A DNA stretch of 64,000 nt, from positions 434,001-498,000 of the forward strand of contig CAWCTX010000005.1 in NCBI GenBank assembly GCA_963798505.1, in the 5' to 3' direction. Within the stretch, counting starts at the first letter, position 1. The number at the start of each line of letters is the position of its first letter. This DNA is from CAVWSM01 sp963798505 (GTDB taxonomy: Bacteria > Actinomycetota > Actinomycetes > Jiangellales > Jiangellaceae). The position numbers and the translations under genes are program-made. Positions 8,418 to 18,026 of the stretch are shown one piece after another. Under the pieces are notes generated by a model. That model did no database searches. It was not told the DNA's origin and saw only the letters and a program-made list of their open reading frames with translations.

Positions 8418-10317
8418 GTGACCCCATCCGTTGCCGCAGCCGGCGCCGGACAGGACGACTCGGCGCCGGTCACGATCTTCGACATGCAGCCGGACCCGAA
8501 GGCCAAGGTCGCGGTCCGCCAGCTGCCCCGGCTGACCCGGGCCGCGATCGCCATCGCCTGGCAGGCCGGGCGCGGTGAGTTCGTGGCCTCCACTGCCCTG
8601 CAGCTCGTCGGTGGGCTGGGCATCGCGGCCATGCTGCTGCTGGGCCAGCGAGGGCTTGATGCGTTGCTGGCGGCGGTCGAGGAGGGTGACTCGCTGAGCA
8701 CCGTCGTCCCATGGGCTCTGGCGATCGGCGGTGTGGCCACCCTGCAGTTCTTCGCTGCCGCGGTGCAGCGGGAGCGCCAGGAGATCCTCGGCGAGCTGAT
8801 GAGCCGGCACATCGAACGGCAGGTGCTCGACGTCTCGGCCGCGGTCGACCTTCTCGCATTCGAGACCCCGGCATTCCACAACCGGATCCAGCGGATGCGG
8901 ATGAGCGGTCCGCAGCCGCTCAACCTCGTCTTCGGGTTGTCCGGCCTGGTCCGCGCCGGTGTCGGCGTCGTCGGCGTACTCATCGCTCTGCTTGCCATCG
9001 AGCCGCTGCTCGTGCCGCTCATCTGCCTTGTCTTCCTCCCCGCGTGGCTCGTCGCGTCGCGTCGGGGTGAGGCGTTCTATCGCTTCTTCTGGCGCATGAC
9101 GCCGCGCGACCGGGAGCGCAACTACCTCGCGTCGGTGCTGACCGGGCGGGATGAGGCCAAGGAGGTGCGGGCCTTCGGGCTCGCCGACTACCTGCGGGCC
9201 CGCCACGACGCGCTCTATGACGAACGGATCGCCGAGCTGCGGGCCGTCGCGCGACGCCAGCTGCGCAACTCGCTCGTCGCGAACCTCGGCATCGGGGTCG
9301 TCCTGATCGTGACCCTCGTTGCCAGCGCCTGGTTCACGTTGGGCGGCGGTGTCCCGCTGTCCTCGGCCGGCGTCGCGATCGTTGGCATCGCCGTGGTAGG
9401 CGAGCGGCTCACGACTGCAGGCTTCGCGGCGGGGACGTTGGCCGAGGCCGGGCTCTATGTGGACGACTACGTCGCGTTCACGGCTTTGCTGCCGGAGGTG
9501 CGCGACGCCGAGCCGACGGCTCCTGCCCCGCGCGGGTTCCAGACGCTCGAGGTCGACGACGTGTCGTTCCGCTATCCCACCGGTGACTCCTTGGCGCTCG
9601 ACGGCGTGTCGCTGCGCGTTGATGCGGGGGAGATCGTCGCGCTGGTGGGTGAGAACGGGTCCGGCAAGACCACCCTGGCCAAGCTGCTCGCCGGGCTCTA
9701 TCACCCGGCGACGGGCACGATCACATGGGACGGCGTCGATATCGCAGCTGTCGACCCGCACGACCTGCGGCATTCCGTCGCAGTGATCTTCCAGGACTTC
9801 GTACGGTTCCACGTGAGCGCCAGCGACAACATTGGGCTCGGCCGCGTCGAGGCCATCGACGACAGACGCCGCCATCCGTGCGGCGGCCGTGCACGCCGAC
9901 GCCGACGAGTTCCTGTCCGCGTTGCCACAGGGCTACGACACGGTGCTCGGGCCTGAGTTCATCGGCGGATCCGACCTCTCGGTCGGGCAGTGGCAGCGGG
10001 TCGCCCTGGCGCGGGCGTTCTTCCGCGGCGCACCGTTCGTCGTCCTCGACGAGCCAACCGCCTCGCTGGACCCGCGCGCCGAGCACGACCTCTTCGAGCG
10101 CATCGGCTCCCTGCTCGACGGGCGCACGGTGCTGCTCATCTCGCACCGGTTCTCGAGCGTGCGGCACGCCGACCGGATCTACGTCCTCGACGACGGGCGT
10201 GTCGTCGAGACGGGTACGCACGAGGAGCTGATGGGTCAGCGTGGCGTCTACGCAGAGCTTTTCGCGCTGCAGGCGCAGGCCTATCTCAGCGACACCGCAG
10301 GTGAGCTCGGCGGCTAG
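8418..10317 (+). pseudogene. ABC exporter, fused membrane and ATPase domains, frameshifted
   Basis: Half-size ABC exporter of about 632 residues when restored. The membrane domain (roughly residues 40-340) has five or six hydrophobic segments. The ATPase has Walker A GENGSGKTT, signature LSVGQWQR, Walker B FVVLDEPTASLDP and a His switch LLISHRFSS. The two parts are split by one extra base, most simply the A at 9864: one frame ends ...RVEAIDD and the other resumes DAAIRAAAVHADADE. GTG 8418 is chosen; ATG 8484 is an alternative. It lies between glnA2 and glnE, which I recall as adjacent in mycobacteria, so it is an insertion into that order. Substrate unknown; lipid, peptide or drug export are all possible. 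Confidence 0.8.
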
Positions 10318-10345
10318 ATGAGCGGCTCCGACTAGGTTTGGCGAC

Positions 10346-13339
10346 GTGACGCTCGACGGTGCCCGCACGCCATCGCCGCCGGCGCGGCTGGCCCGGCTCG
10401 GCTTCAGCGATCCACCGCGCGCGCAGGCCACGCTCGATGCGATCGGTGTGCGGGACGTCGAGGACCCACTGGTCCTTTCCGTCAGGGAGGCGGCCGAGCC
10501 GGACCTCGCACTCGACGCCTTGGCCCGGTTGCTCGCCGCCGCGCCTGACCGGGAGGCGTTGCGGCGGGCGCTGGGCACCGACGAGGGCCTCTTGGCGAGG
10601 CTCGTCGCCGTGCTCGGTTCCTCGACCGAGCTCGGGGACCACCTCGTCCGGCATCCCGAGCACTGGCATGACCTGGTCGGCGAGGAGCTCGGCGCGCCGG
10701 CGCAGGGGGAGATCGCCCAGGGCCTTCTCGTGTCCGTGGGCGCCGACCCTACGGCGGACGACCCCGTCGCCGAAGCCGACGACGAGGCCACCCTCGTCGC
10801 GCTGCGCGTCGCCTACCGACGGCGCCTGCTGCACCTAGCCGCCCGCGACCTCGCCGACGACATGCCGCTCGCCGCCGTGGCCGCCGAGCTGGCTGATCTG
10901 GCCGCGGGCACGCTGCAGGCCGCGCTGGCCATCGCACGGGCCGGGCCGCCGGCCGACGAGACGCCCTGCCGGCTGGCCGTGATCGGGATGGGCAAGTGCG
11001 GCGGCCGCGAGCTCAACTACGTCAGCGACGTCGACGTCGTGTTCGTCGCCGAGCCAGTGGACGGCGCCGACGAGCAGGTCGCGCTGCGCACCGCCACCCG
11101 GCTGGCCAGCCGGCTCATGCAGATCTGCTCGAGCCCGACATCCGAGGGCAGCATCTGGGAGGTCGACGCGGCACTGCGGCCGGAGGGCAGGCGCGGCCCG
11201 CTGGTGCGCACGCTCGCGAGCCACCTCGCCTACTACGAGCGGTGGGCCAAGACCTGGGAGTTCCAGGCCCTGCTCAAGGCCCGCCCTGTCGCGGGTGACG
11301 CCAAGCTGGGTGAGGCCTACTGCGACGCGGTCGCACCCCTGGTCTGGCAGGCCGCCGATCGCGACGGATTCGTCGAGGACGTCCAGGCGATGCGGCGCCG
11401 CGTCGAGGCGCACGTACGGCCGGCCGAGGCTGACCGGCAGCTCAAGCTCGGTCCGGGCGGGCTGCGCGATGTGGAGTTCGCGGTGCAGCTGCTGCAGCTC
11501 GTTCACGGACGGTCCGACGAGTCGCTGCGCTCGTCCAACACGCTGGAGGCGTTGGGGGCGCTGGCCGACGGCGGCTACGTCGGTCGGGCGGACGCTGCCG
11601 AGCTGTCAACCGCGTACGTCTTCCTGCGTCGCGTCGAGCATCGCGTGCAGCTGCACCGACTGCGTCGTACGCATCTCATGCCCGAGGCGGAGGCCGACCT
11701 GCGCCGGCTCGGCCGATCGCTCGGTTACCGACAGGATCCGGTTGCCGAGCTCACGACCACCTGGCGGCAGCACGCGCGCGAGGTCCGCCGCCTGCACGAG
11801 AAGCTCTTCTACCGGCCGCTGCTTGCGGCAGTCGCCCGCCTCCACGGCGACGATGCGCGGCTGACCCCGCAGGCGGCGCGCCAGCGGCTGGAGGCGCTCG
11901 GCTACGACGACCCGGTGGGGGCGCTGCGCCACATCGAGGCGCTCACGTCCGGGTTGTCGCGACGCGCGGCCATCCAGCGCACGCTGCTGCCAGTGCTGCT
12001 CGGCTGGTTCGCCGACGCTCCCGATCCCGACGCGGGCCTGCTCGGCTTCCGCCGGGTGAGTGACGCGCTCGGCGACACCCACTGGTACCTGCGGCTGTTG
12101 CGCGACGAGGGTGCTGCCGCGGAGCACATGGCGCGCGTGCTCGCGTCGAGCCGGTACGCGACCGACCTGCTGCTCCGTGCGCCCGAGGGTGTGCAGATGC
12201 TGGCCGATCCGTCGGAGCTCGTTCCACGACCGCACGAGTCGTTGGTGGCAGAGATGGTTGCTGCCGCGACGCGATATGCCGACCCGGTTGTCGCGGCCGC
12301 AGCCGTACGCGCGGTTCGTCGTCGGGAGCTCTTCCGCACCGCCGTCGCCGACGTGCTTGGGCTGCTGCCACCCGACGACGTCGGCACCGCGCTGTCGGGC
12401 GTCGCACGGGCGACGCTGCAGGGCGGGCTCGAGGCCGCCGTCAAGGCCATCGAGGCCGAGCGGCGTTGGGATCTGCCGACCCGCATTGCGCTCATCGGCA
12501 TGGGCCGGCTCGGTGGGCGGGAGATGGGGTACGCGAGCGACGCCGACGTACTCATCGTTCACGAGCCGCGGCCGGCCGCGAAGGAACGCGAGGCGACCGA
12601 CGCGGCGCTCGCCGTCGTCAACGAGCTGCGGCGGCTGCTTTCCATCCCGGCGCCTGATCCGCCGCTGACGGTCGATGCCACCCTGCGACCGGAGGGCAAG
12701 AACGGGCCACTGGTGCGCACGCTCGCTTCGTACGAGGCCTACTACCAGCGGTGGGCGCTCGCCTGGGAACGCCAGGCGCTGCTGCGTGCCGACCCCGTCG
12801 CCGGTGACGCCGAGCTGGGCGATCGGTTCGTCGCCCTGATCGAGCCCGAGCGCTATGCAGCGGAGGGTGCCGGCGCCGACGACATCCGCGAGATCCGGCG
12901 CATCAAGTCGCGCATCGAGGCCGAGCGGTTGCCGCGAGGCGCCAACCCGGCCACGCACACCAAGCTCGGTCGCGGGGGGCTCGCCGACGTCGAGTGGGTC
13001 GCCCAGCTGATTCAGCTGCGGCATGCCGGCTCCGTGTCCGCGTTGCGCACCACCGGCACCGTGGCGGCGCTGGACGCGGCGAGCAACGCGGGCTTACTGG
13101 CCCCCTCCGACCGCGATGACCTCGTCGCGGCCTGGCGACTGGCCAGCCGCGCACGCAACGCCGTGCTCCTCGTGCGTGGCCGGCCGAGCGACTCGCTGCC
13201 GACCAACATCCGCGAGCTCGACTCGGTGGCACGGCTGCTGGGGTTCGGGCCGGGGGAGTCGGAGCTGTTCATGGAGACCTACCTGCGGGTCACGCGGCGG
13301 GCGCGCAGCGTCGTGGAGCGGGTCTTCTACGAGGGCTGA
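10346..13339 (+). CDS. glnE: glutamine synthetase adenylyltransferase / adenylyl-removing enzyme
   Basis: Bifunctional regulator of GlnA1, adding AMP to and removing it from the target Tyr in response to nitrogen status. The 997-residue length is normal. Both nucleotidyltransferase domains are recognisable: the N-terminal deadenylylation domain with GMGKCGGRELNYVSDVDVV (about residues 213-231) and the C-terminal adenylylation domain with GMGRLGGREMGYASDADVL (about 716-734). Each is followed by a helical region containing a KLGxGGLxDVE motif. GTG start. The substrate gene glnA1 is 12 kb away at 25016-26440 and glnA2, which lacks the Tyr, is upstream. The frame is intact throughout, in contrast to its neighbour. 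Confidence 0.95.
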   Translation: MTLDGARTPSPPARLARLGFSDPPRAQATLDAIGVRDVEDPLVLSVREAAEPDLALDALARLLAAAPDREALRRALGTDEGLLARLVAVLGSSTELGDHLVRHPEHWHDLVGEELGAPAQGEIAQGLLVSVGADPTADDPVAEADDEATLVALRVAYRRRLLHLAARDLADDMPLAAVAAELADLAAGTLQAALAIARAGPPADETPCRLAVIGMGKCGGRELNYVSDVDVVFVAEPVDGADEQVALRTATRLASRLMQICSSPTSEGSIWEVDAALRPEGRRGPLVRTLASHLAYYERWAKTWEFQALLKARPVAGDAKLGEAYCDAVAPLVWQAADRDGFVEDVQAMRRRVEAHVRPAEADRQLKLGPGGLRDVEFAVQLLQLVHGRSDESLRSSNTLEALGALADGGYVGRADAAELSTAYVFLRRVEHRVQLHRLRRTHLMPEAEADLRRLGRSLGYRQDPVAELTTTWRQHAREVRRLHEKLFYRPLLAAVARLHGDDARLTPQAARQRLEALGYDDPVGALRHIEALTSGLSRRAAIQRTLLPVLLGWFADAPDPDAGLLGFRRVSDALGDTHWYLRLLRDEGAAAEHMARVLASSRYATDLLLRAPEGVQMLADPSELVPRPHESLVAEMVAAATRYADPVVAAAAVRAVRRRELFRTAVADVLGLLPPDDVGTALSGVARATLQGGLEAAVKAIEAERRWDLPTRIALIGMGRLGGREMGYASDADVLIVHEPRPAAKEREATDAALAVVNELRRLLSIPAPDPPLTVDATLRPEGKNGPLVRTLASYEAYYQRWALAWERQALLRADPVAGDAELGDRFVALIEPERYAAEGAGADDIREIRRIKSRIEAERLPRGANPATHTKLGRGGLADVEWVAQLIQLRHAGSVSALRTTGTVAALDAASNAGLLAPSDRDDLVAAWRLASRARNAVLLVRGRPSDSLPTNIRELDSVARLLGFGPGESELFMETYLRVTRRARSVVERVFYEG

Positions 13340-13462
13340 GCCTTTCCCGGCATGATCACGACCAGCAGGTTCCCCACCCGTCGATAGGGCGAGGCCTTGC
13401 ATTGCAGGGAGAGTCAGACTGCCATGGTCACGATGATCCACGTTGGAGGGCGGCATGCCTTG

Positions 13463-13478
13463 ACAGGCATATGCCTGT
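13463..13478. promoter_or_regulatory. probable ArsR operator
   Basis: Perfect 16-bp palindrome ACAGGCATATGCCTGT ending 17 bases before the GTG of the ArsR gene; GGAG follows immediately as ribosome site. ArsR proteins usually bind imperfect 12-2-12 repeats overlapping their own promoter, so autoregulation is likely. A shorter GGCATGCC palindrome lies at 13452-13459. Confidence 0.5.
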
Positions 13479-13495
13479 AGGAGCATATTCGACGC

Positions 13496-13837
13496 GTGAC
13501 AGTGACAGTGACGGACGGCTTCGCGGTCATCGCCGACGCATCCCGCCGGGAGATCCTCGACCTGCTGCTGGGCTCGGAGCGCGACGTCTCCGAGCTGGTC
13601 AGCGAGCTCGGCGTGGCCCAGCCCAACGTCTCCAAGCACCTACGAGTCCTGCGGGACGCCGGTCTGGTCGCCGCGCGTACGGACGGCGCGCGGCGGGTCT
13701 ACCGGCTCACGGGTGAGCCGCTCCGCGACGTCGACTCGTGGCTACAGCCGCACCGCGAGCGGTGGTCGCGTCACTTCGACGCGCTGGAGCGGCGCCTTGA
13801 CGCAAGCCGCACTGACACCGAGATGGAGGACCGATGA
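13496..13837 (+). CDS. ArsR-family transcriptional regulator
   Basis: Compact 113-residue winged-helix repressor: helix-turn-helix around residues 27-60 (RDVSELVSELGVAQPNVSKHL) and a wing at about 70-80 (TDGARRVYRL). There is no Cys pair of the arsenic- or cadmium-sensing type, so it belongs to the metal-independent ArsR group usually paired with an SRPBCC protein. It overlaps the SRPBCC gene by ATGA. The GTG at 13496 follows GGAG at about 12 bases; a second GTG at 13502 is possible. Regulation is probably by self-repression through the palindrome at 13463-13478. Confidence 0.85.
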   Translation: MTVTVTDGFAVIADASRREILDLLLGSERDVSELVSELGVAQPNVSKHLRVLRDAGLVAARTDGARRVYRLTGEPLRDVDSWLQPHRERWSRHFDALERRLDASRTDTEMEDR

Positions 13838-14274
13838 GCACTCTGCCTATGCATCCCGTCGACGCCTCGCTGGCAAACCGCGGGGAGCGGAGCGTCCTCA
13901 CGATGGAGCGCGAGCTGAGCCACCCGATCGACGCAGTCTGGGCCGCGTTGACCAAGGCCGACGAGGTCGTGCACTGGGCGCCCTACCGGCCCGACCGCGA
14001 CCTCGACACGATCGGCGAGGTGCAGCTGCTCCACAACGCCGATGACCCCGACTCGCACGAGGCGGTCGCCGGGTTCGTCGTGGCGGTCGACCCGCCGCAC
14101 CGGCAGGTGCTGCGTTGGGGTGACGACGACCTGACCTACGAGCTCACGCCGACCGGGTCAGGCACGCTGCTGCGGTTCACGCACGTGTTCGCCGATCGCA
14201 CCTACGCGCCCGACTATGCGGCCGGCTGGCACCTGTGCTGGTCCGCGCTCATGGCGTTGCTCGACGGCGCCTAG
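13834..14274 (+). CDS. SRPBCC (AHSA1-type) protein, probably truncated by an in-frame stop
   Basis: START/AHSA1-fold protein: LSHPIDAVWAALTKADEVVHW, LRWGDDDLTYELTP and FADRTYAPDYAAGWHLCW are typical. The fold has a hydrophobic cavity and binds small ligands; no enzymatic role is assigned. Coupled by ATGA to the ArsR gene. Translation stops at a TAG at 14272-14274, but the same frame stays open for a further 26 codons (VPAVHGENAKAHGWDALRA...) to a TGA at 14353-14355, and this tail looks like the usual end of the family. A single change (for example GAG to TAG) would explain it. The extended end would overlap the convergent kinase gene. Confidence 0.8.
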   Translation: MSTLPMHPVDASLANRGERSVLTMERELSHPIDAVWAALTKADEVVHWAPYRPDRDLDTIGEVQLLHNADDPDSHEAVAGFVVAVDPPHRQVLRWGDDDLTYELTPTGSGTLLRFTHVFADRTYAPDYAAGWHLCWSALMALLDGA

Positions 14275-14333
14275 GTGCCTGCGGTGCACGGCGAGAACGC
14301 GAAGGCACATGGCTGGGACGCCCTGCGGGCGGA

Positions 14334-15311
14334 CTACGAGCCGCTGCTCAGCTGATCCGACCGAGCTCGCGCAACGAACGCCAGGGCAAGGTTCACCAGG
14401 CCGGGCTCGGACAGGACGCCCTGGAGGATCTCCAAGGCGTCTGCGCGTTCGGGGTCAGTCCACTCGCCGGTGCCCGCCACCTGTGCGGCCGGAAAGCCGC
14501 TGTCCTCGAGTGCGCGTACGCACTGGTGGTAGGCCAGCCGGACCGGATCGATGTCCACAGGTCCGTACCCCTCGAAGAACCACGCCTGTTCCTGCCTTGT
14601 CACGGGGGCGAAGGCCAGCACTCCGCCGATGACGAACATCAGGTCGCGTTCGCGCGGCGCGAGGACCGCATCGTCCCAGTCGACGAGCCACACCCGGTCG
14701 TCGCCGCCGAAAAGCACGTTGCCGAGGTGTGGGTCGGCATGACAAATCACGTGACGTGCTGCCTGACGGCGCAGCGTTGCGCCGAGCGCGTCGGCCTGCT
14801 CGACCAACGTCGCGATGCGACCAGCGGCCGCGGCCCACTCCGTCGCCAGCACAGCTAGCAGGGGATCCGGTGCGGCCGCGAGCTCCGGCAGGCTCGCCGC
14901 GAGGGTGCGCGCCACGGACGCCACTTCCTGGTGGTTGTGCTCTTCGCGCGGGAGGACGGCAGCCAGTGCGTCGGTCACCGGGGTCCGGTGAATGGCCGCG
15001 AGCAGTGCGCCGTACGACCGCCAGTGGCCGGCGCCCATCCCCTTGCTCAAGGCCCGCTGGTCGGACACCCATGGGACGACGGAGAGCCGCCGTCCGCCGC
15101 GTGTGCTCCACAACGCTCCGTCGACAGTGTGTACGGGTCGCGCAACGCCCGTGATGCCTTGCTCCGCAAGGTGCGCCGACACCACGAGTCCGGCAGGAGT
15201 GCCACCGCCGCTGAGCTTGATGGCATAGGCCGACTCGTCCGCGGTAACGCCCCGCCAGAGCTCCGCCGTCTCATCCGCGCCGTGGTCGACCCGTTCGAGG
15301 GTGCCGAGCAT
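14334..15311 (-). CDS. APH-family phosphotransferase-like protein
   Basis: Protein-kinase-like fold of the aminoglycoside/choline kinase superfamily, about 325 residues. Catalytic loop HADPHLGNVL and the metal-binding VDWDDAVLAPRERD are intact; the nucleotide-binding lobe has AYAIKLSGGG. Substrate unknown; most chromosomal members do not give antibiotic resistance. The N-terminus is uncertain: another frame from GTG 15381 reads LRLVVDREQVEAWARTDF and would join this one if one base near 15318 is extra, giving a more typical N-terminal extension. It converges with the SRPBCC gene and overlaps that gene's read-through tail. Confidence 0.75.
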   Translation of the reverse strand: MLGTLERVDHGADETAELWRGVTADESAYAIKLSGGGTPAGLVVSAHLAEQGITGVARPVHTVDGALWSTRGGRRLSVVPWVSDQRALSKGMGAGHWRSYGALLAAIHRTPVTDALAAVLPREEHNHQEVASVARTLAASLPELAAAPDPLLAVLATEWAAAAGRIATLVEQADALGATLRRQAARHVICHADPHLGNVLFGGDDRVWLVDWDDAVLAPRERDLMFVIGGVLAFAPVTRQEQAWFFEGYGPVDIDPVRLAYHQCVRALEDSGFPAAQVAGTGEWTDPERADALEILQGVLSEPGLVNLALAFVARARSDQLSSGS

Positions 15312-15463
15312 GATGCTCGAAATCCGTACGAGCCCACGCTTCGACCTGTTCGCGGTCGACCACCAGCCGCAGACCTGTCACGCGACCATCCGACATCCAC
15401 GGCGCCATGCATGGCACCGCGGATGCCGGATGATCGGCTGGCTGTCGCTACTGGCTGTCGCTG

Positions 15464-16348
15464 CTACTGGTCCAGCGGGATCGCGACGTCCACGACGCTC
15501 CAGCCGCGGAGGAACGAGCCGAGCGACTGGGCGTTGCCGGTCAGCAGGTCGACGTCGTACAGACGCGACCGACTGTCGACCTGCGCCACCGCGAGGGCGG
15601 TGTTGTCTACCGTCACACCCTGGCGGAGGTTGCTGTAGATGTCGAAGCCGACAGGCGCGTTCGCGTCGACCGTGAGCTTGCCGGTGGCGGCAAGGAGGCC
15701 GGCGTTGGCGGGCGACTGCACGACGACCTGGTCGAGCATGGCGTCGATGTCGTACAACGTCGTCGCCGTGTTGGCGTCAAGGTCGTTGTTGGTGTACGCA
15801 GCCGCGCTGACGCCGGTGGCTGTGGTAGCCGGTGCCGTCGGCGTCGCCGGGTAGGTGAGAGCGCCGTCCACCGCCGTCACACCGATCGCGGGCACGCCCA
15901 TCGGGTCGTCGATGTTGTGCCGCAGGTTCTGGCCGGTGTCGCTGACCACGCGCAGCCGGTTGGCCGCTGGGTTGAAGTCGACCCCGAACTGGGTGCCGCT
16001 GAGCGCGACCGACAGCTGCGAGACCTTGGTGGCCCGGCCGTTCTGGCGATTGATGGTGTAGATGCCGCCGGCGTCGCCGACCCCGTACAGCTTCCCGTCC
16101 TGGACACGGAAGTCGATGCCGATCAGGCTCTTGTCGCCGTCGAGACCGCGGACACGCTCAACGTCGCGCGGCAGGTTGGGCCGGTCGGCGCGGACAGTGA
16201 CCAGGCTTCCGTCGTCGGTGAGCGCAACAACCGCGAGCCCGCGGCTCTTGTCGGTGCGGCTGTCGCCGGTCGCGACACCGACCGCCGGGACGGCCATGGC
16301 AGCGGCCATCACGGCGGTGATCGCCGCGATGCGATGACGTCGTTTCAT
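15464..16348 (-). CDS. secreted DUF4394 protein
   Basis: 294 residues with an N-terminal signal peptide (MKRRHR, then IAAITAVMAAAMAVPAVGVA). The mature part carries the repeated beta-propeller-like blades of DUF4394: GIDFRVQDGKLYGVGDAGGIYTIN, FGVDFNPAANRLRVVSDTGQNLRHN and AAYTNNDLDANTATTLYDID. The family is often found as extracellular or surface protein with no known activity. ATG 16348 is preceded by AAGGGG. Transcribed alone, divergent from the aminopeptidase gene and about 160 bases from it. Confidence 0.85.
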   Translation of the reverse strand: MKRRHRIAAITAVMAAAMAVPAVGVATGDSRTDKSRGLAVVALTDDGSLVTVRADRPNLPRDVERVRGLDGDKSLIGIDFRVQDGKLYGVGDAGGIYTINRQNGRATKVSQLSVALSGTQFGVDFNPAANRLRVVSDTGQNLRHNIDDPMGVPAIGVTAVDGALTYPATPTAPATTATGVSAAAYTNNDLDANTATTLYDIDAMLDQVVVQSPANAGLLAATGKLTVDANAPVGFDIYSNLRQGVTVDNTALAVAQVDSRSRLYDVDLLTGNAQSLGSFLRGWSVVDVAIPLDQ

Positions 16349-16510
16349 GCGGGTGACCCCTTCCGGTACGTGGGCGCCGCACGACGACTCACGTGTGGCG
16401 CAGTCGATGGCAGGTTCGTTGCTCCACATGGGTGTGGATTGGCCGAGTCTGCGAATCGCCCATACGGTGCTGCCTGTCGGGACGGCTCGCTCTTGTTCGA
16501 GGTGACTGCC

Positions 16511-18020
16511 ATGACGACACAACCGCAGAAGATTGATGTGACTCCGTCGGTGGGGCGACTTGGCGGGTTGACCGTCTCGGTGGCCACCGAGCTCAAGCCC
16601 GAAGCCGGGACTGCGATGGTCTGGTTCGTTTCATCGGACGGTCCGGTTCCCGACGGGTTGGGCGTGTCACGCGCTCAGCTGGAGGCGAGCGGGTTCGAGG
16701 GCAAGGTGGGTCAGACCCTGGTCCTGCCCGATGACAGCGGCGGGGTCCGCGTCGCCACCGGCGTCGGTCCGGAGTCCGAGGTGTCCGCGACCGCGTTACG
16801 TGACGCAGCGGCCATGGCGGCTCGGTCGGTGCCGCACGTACGAAACATCGGCCTGCATGCGCGACCCATCCAAAGTGTCGGTACGTCGACCGCGGCCTTC
16901 GTCGGCGCCGTCGGCACCATCCTGGGCCGCTACCACTTCCACATCCGGGCACAGGACGAGACACCCGAGATCGATGCGCTGACCGTCGTTGTCGACTCCG
17001 ACGCGAGTAGCCGATGCCGAGACCGCCGCCGCGCGGGCGCGCGTCGTCGCCGAGGCTGCCTCCTTGGGTCGCGACCTGGCGAACGCCCCCGGTGGTTACC
17101 TGACTGCCACGCGGATGGGGCAGGTGGCGCAGGAGGTGGGTGCCCGCACCGGGCTGCAGGTCGAGGTGTTCGACAAGACGGCGTTGGAGGAGCTCGGCTG
17201 CGGCGGGCTGCTGGGCGTCAATGCCGGCAGCGTAGAGCCGCCGACGATGGTCAAGGTCACGTTCCGACCTGACGGCGAGCCGACCGGTCACCTGGGCCTG
17301 GTCGGCAAGGGAATCATGTACGACTCCGGCGGCATAGCGCTTAAGCCCGCGGACGCCATGCACTCGACGATGAAGAACGACATGACCGGCGCCGGCGTCA
17401 TCCTGGCCGCGATGTCGACGCTCAAGGCTCTGAAGTGCCCGGCGGCCGTGACCGGCTGGCTGATGTGCACCGACAACATGCCGTCCGGCTCCGCGACCCG
17501 GCTCGGCGACGTGCTGACCATGCGCGGTGGCAAGCGGGTGGAGGTGCTGAACACCGACGCGGAGGGCCGGTTGGTCATGGCCGACGCCCTGGTGTTGGCC
17601 GTCGAGGAGGGCGTTGACGCGGTGGTCGACATCGCCACGCTGACTGGTCAGGCGCTACGTACGCTCGGCACCGAGATCGCGGCAGTGTTCGGCAACAACG
17701 ACGCACTCGTCGAGCAGATCGAAGTGGCGGCCGAGGCCGTGGACGAGCCGGTGTGGCGGCTGCCGATGGCCACCCGCTACCGCAAGCAGCTGGACTCGGA
17801 CATCGCCGACCTGTCGAACATGGGCGGAGCGAACGCCGGGTCGATCACCGCGGCACTGTTCCTGGCCGAGTTCGTCGGCGAAACGCCGTGGGCGCACATC
17901 GACATTGCCGGGACGGCCCAGGCCGACGCCGCGCGGACGTGGCGCAACAAGGGAGCCACGGGGTTCGGCACGCCGCTGCTCATCGAGCTGGCCACCGGCT
18001 TCGTGCCACCGAGGAGCTGA
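16511..18020 (+). pseudogene. M17 leucyl aminopeptidase, second copy, frameshifted
   Basis: Cytosolic two-metal aminopeptidase of about 502 residues when restored. The catalytic domain has the family signature NTDAEGRLVMADAL and metal ligands in GKGIMYDSGGIALKP and MKNDMTGAG. The N-terminal domain (from ATG 16511, with GAGGT 8 bases upstream) and catalytic domain are in different frames; removing one base at about 17006 joins ...VVVDSDA to VADAETAAARARVV. A second, intact and quite different M17 gene (pepA) lies at 35087-36574. This copy is 6 bases upstream of an AbgT transporter gene, suggesting it may hydrolyse an imported amide or dipeptide rather than do general peptide turnover. Confidence 0.8.
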
Positions 18021-18026
18021 GCATCA

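Noticed and set aside
14700..15311. Aminoglycoside-resistance gene
   Set aside because: The APH fold is clear but most chromosomal members act on other substrates; nothing specific to aminoglycosides is visible.
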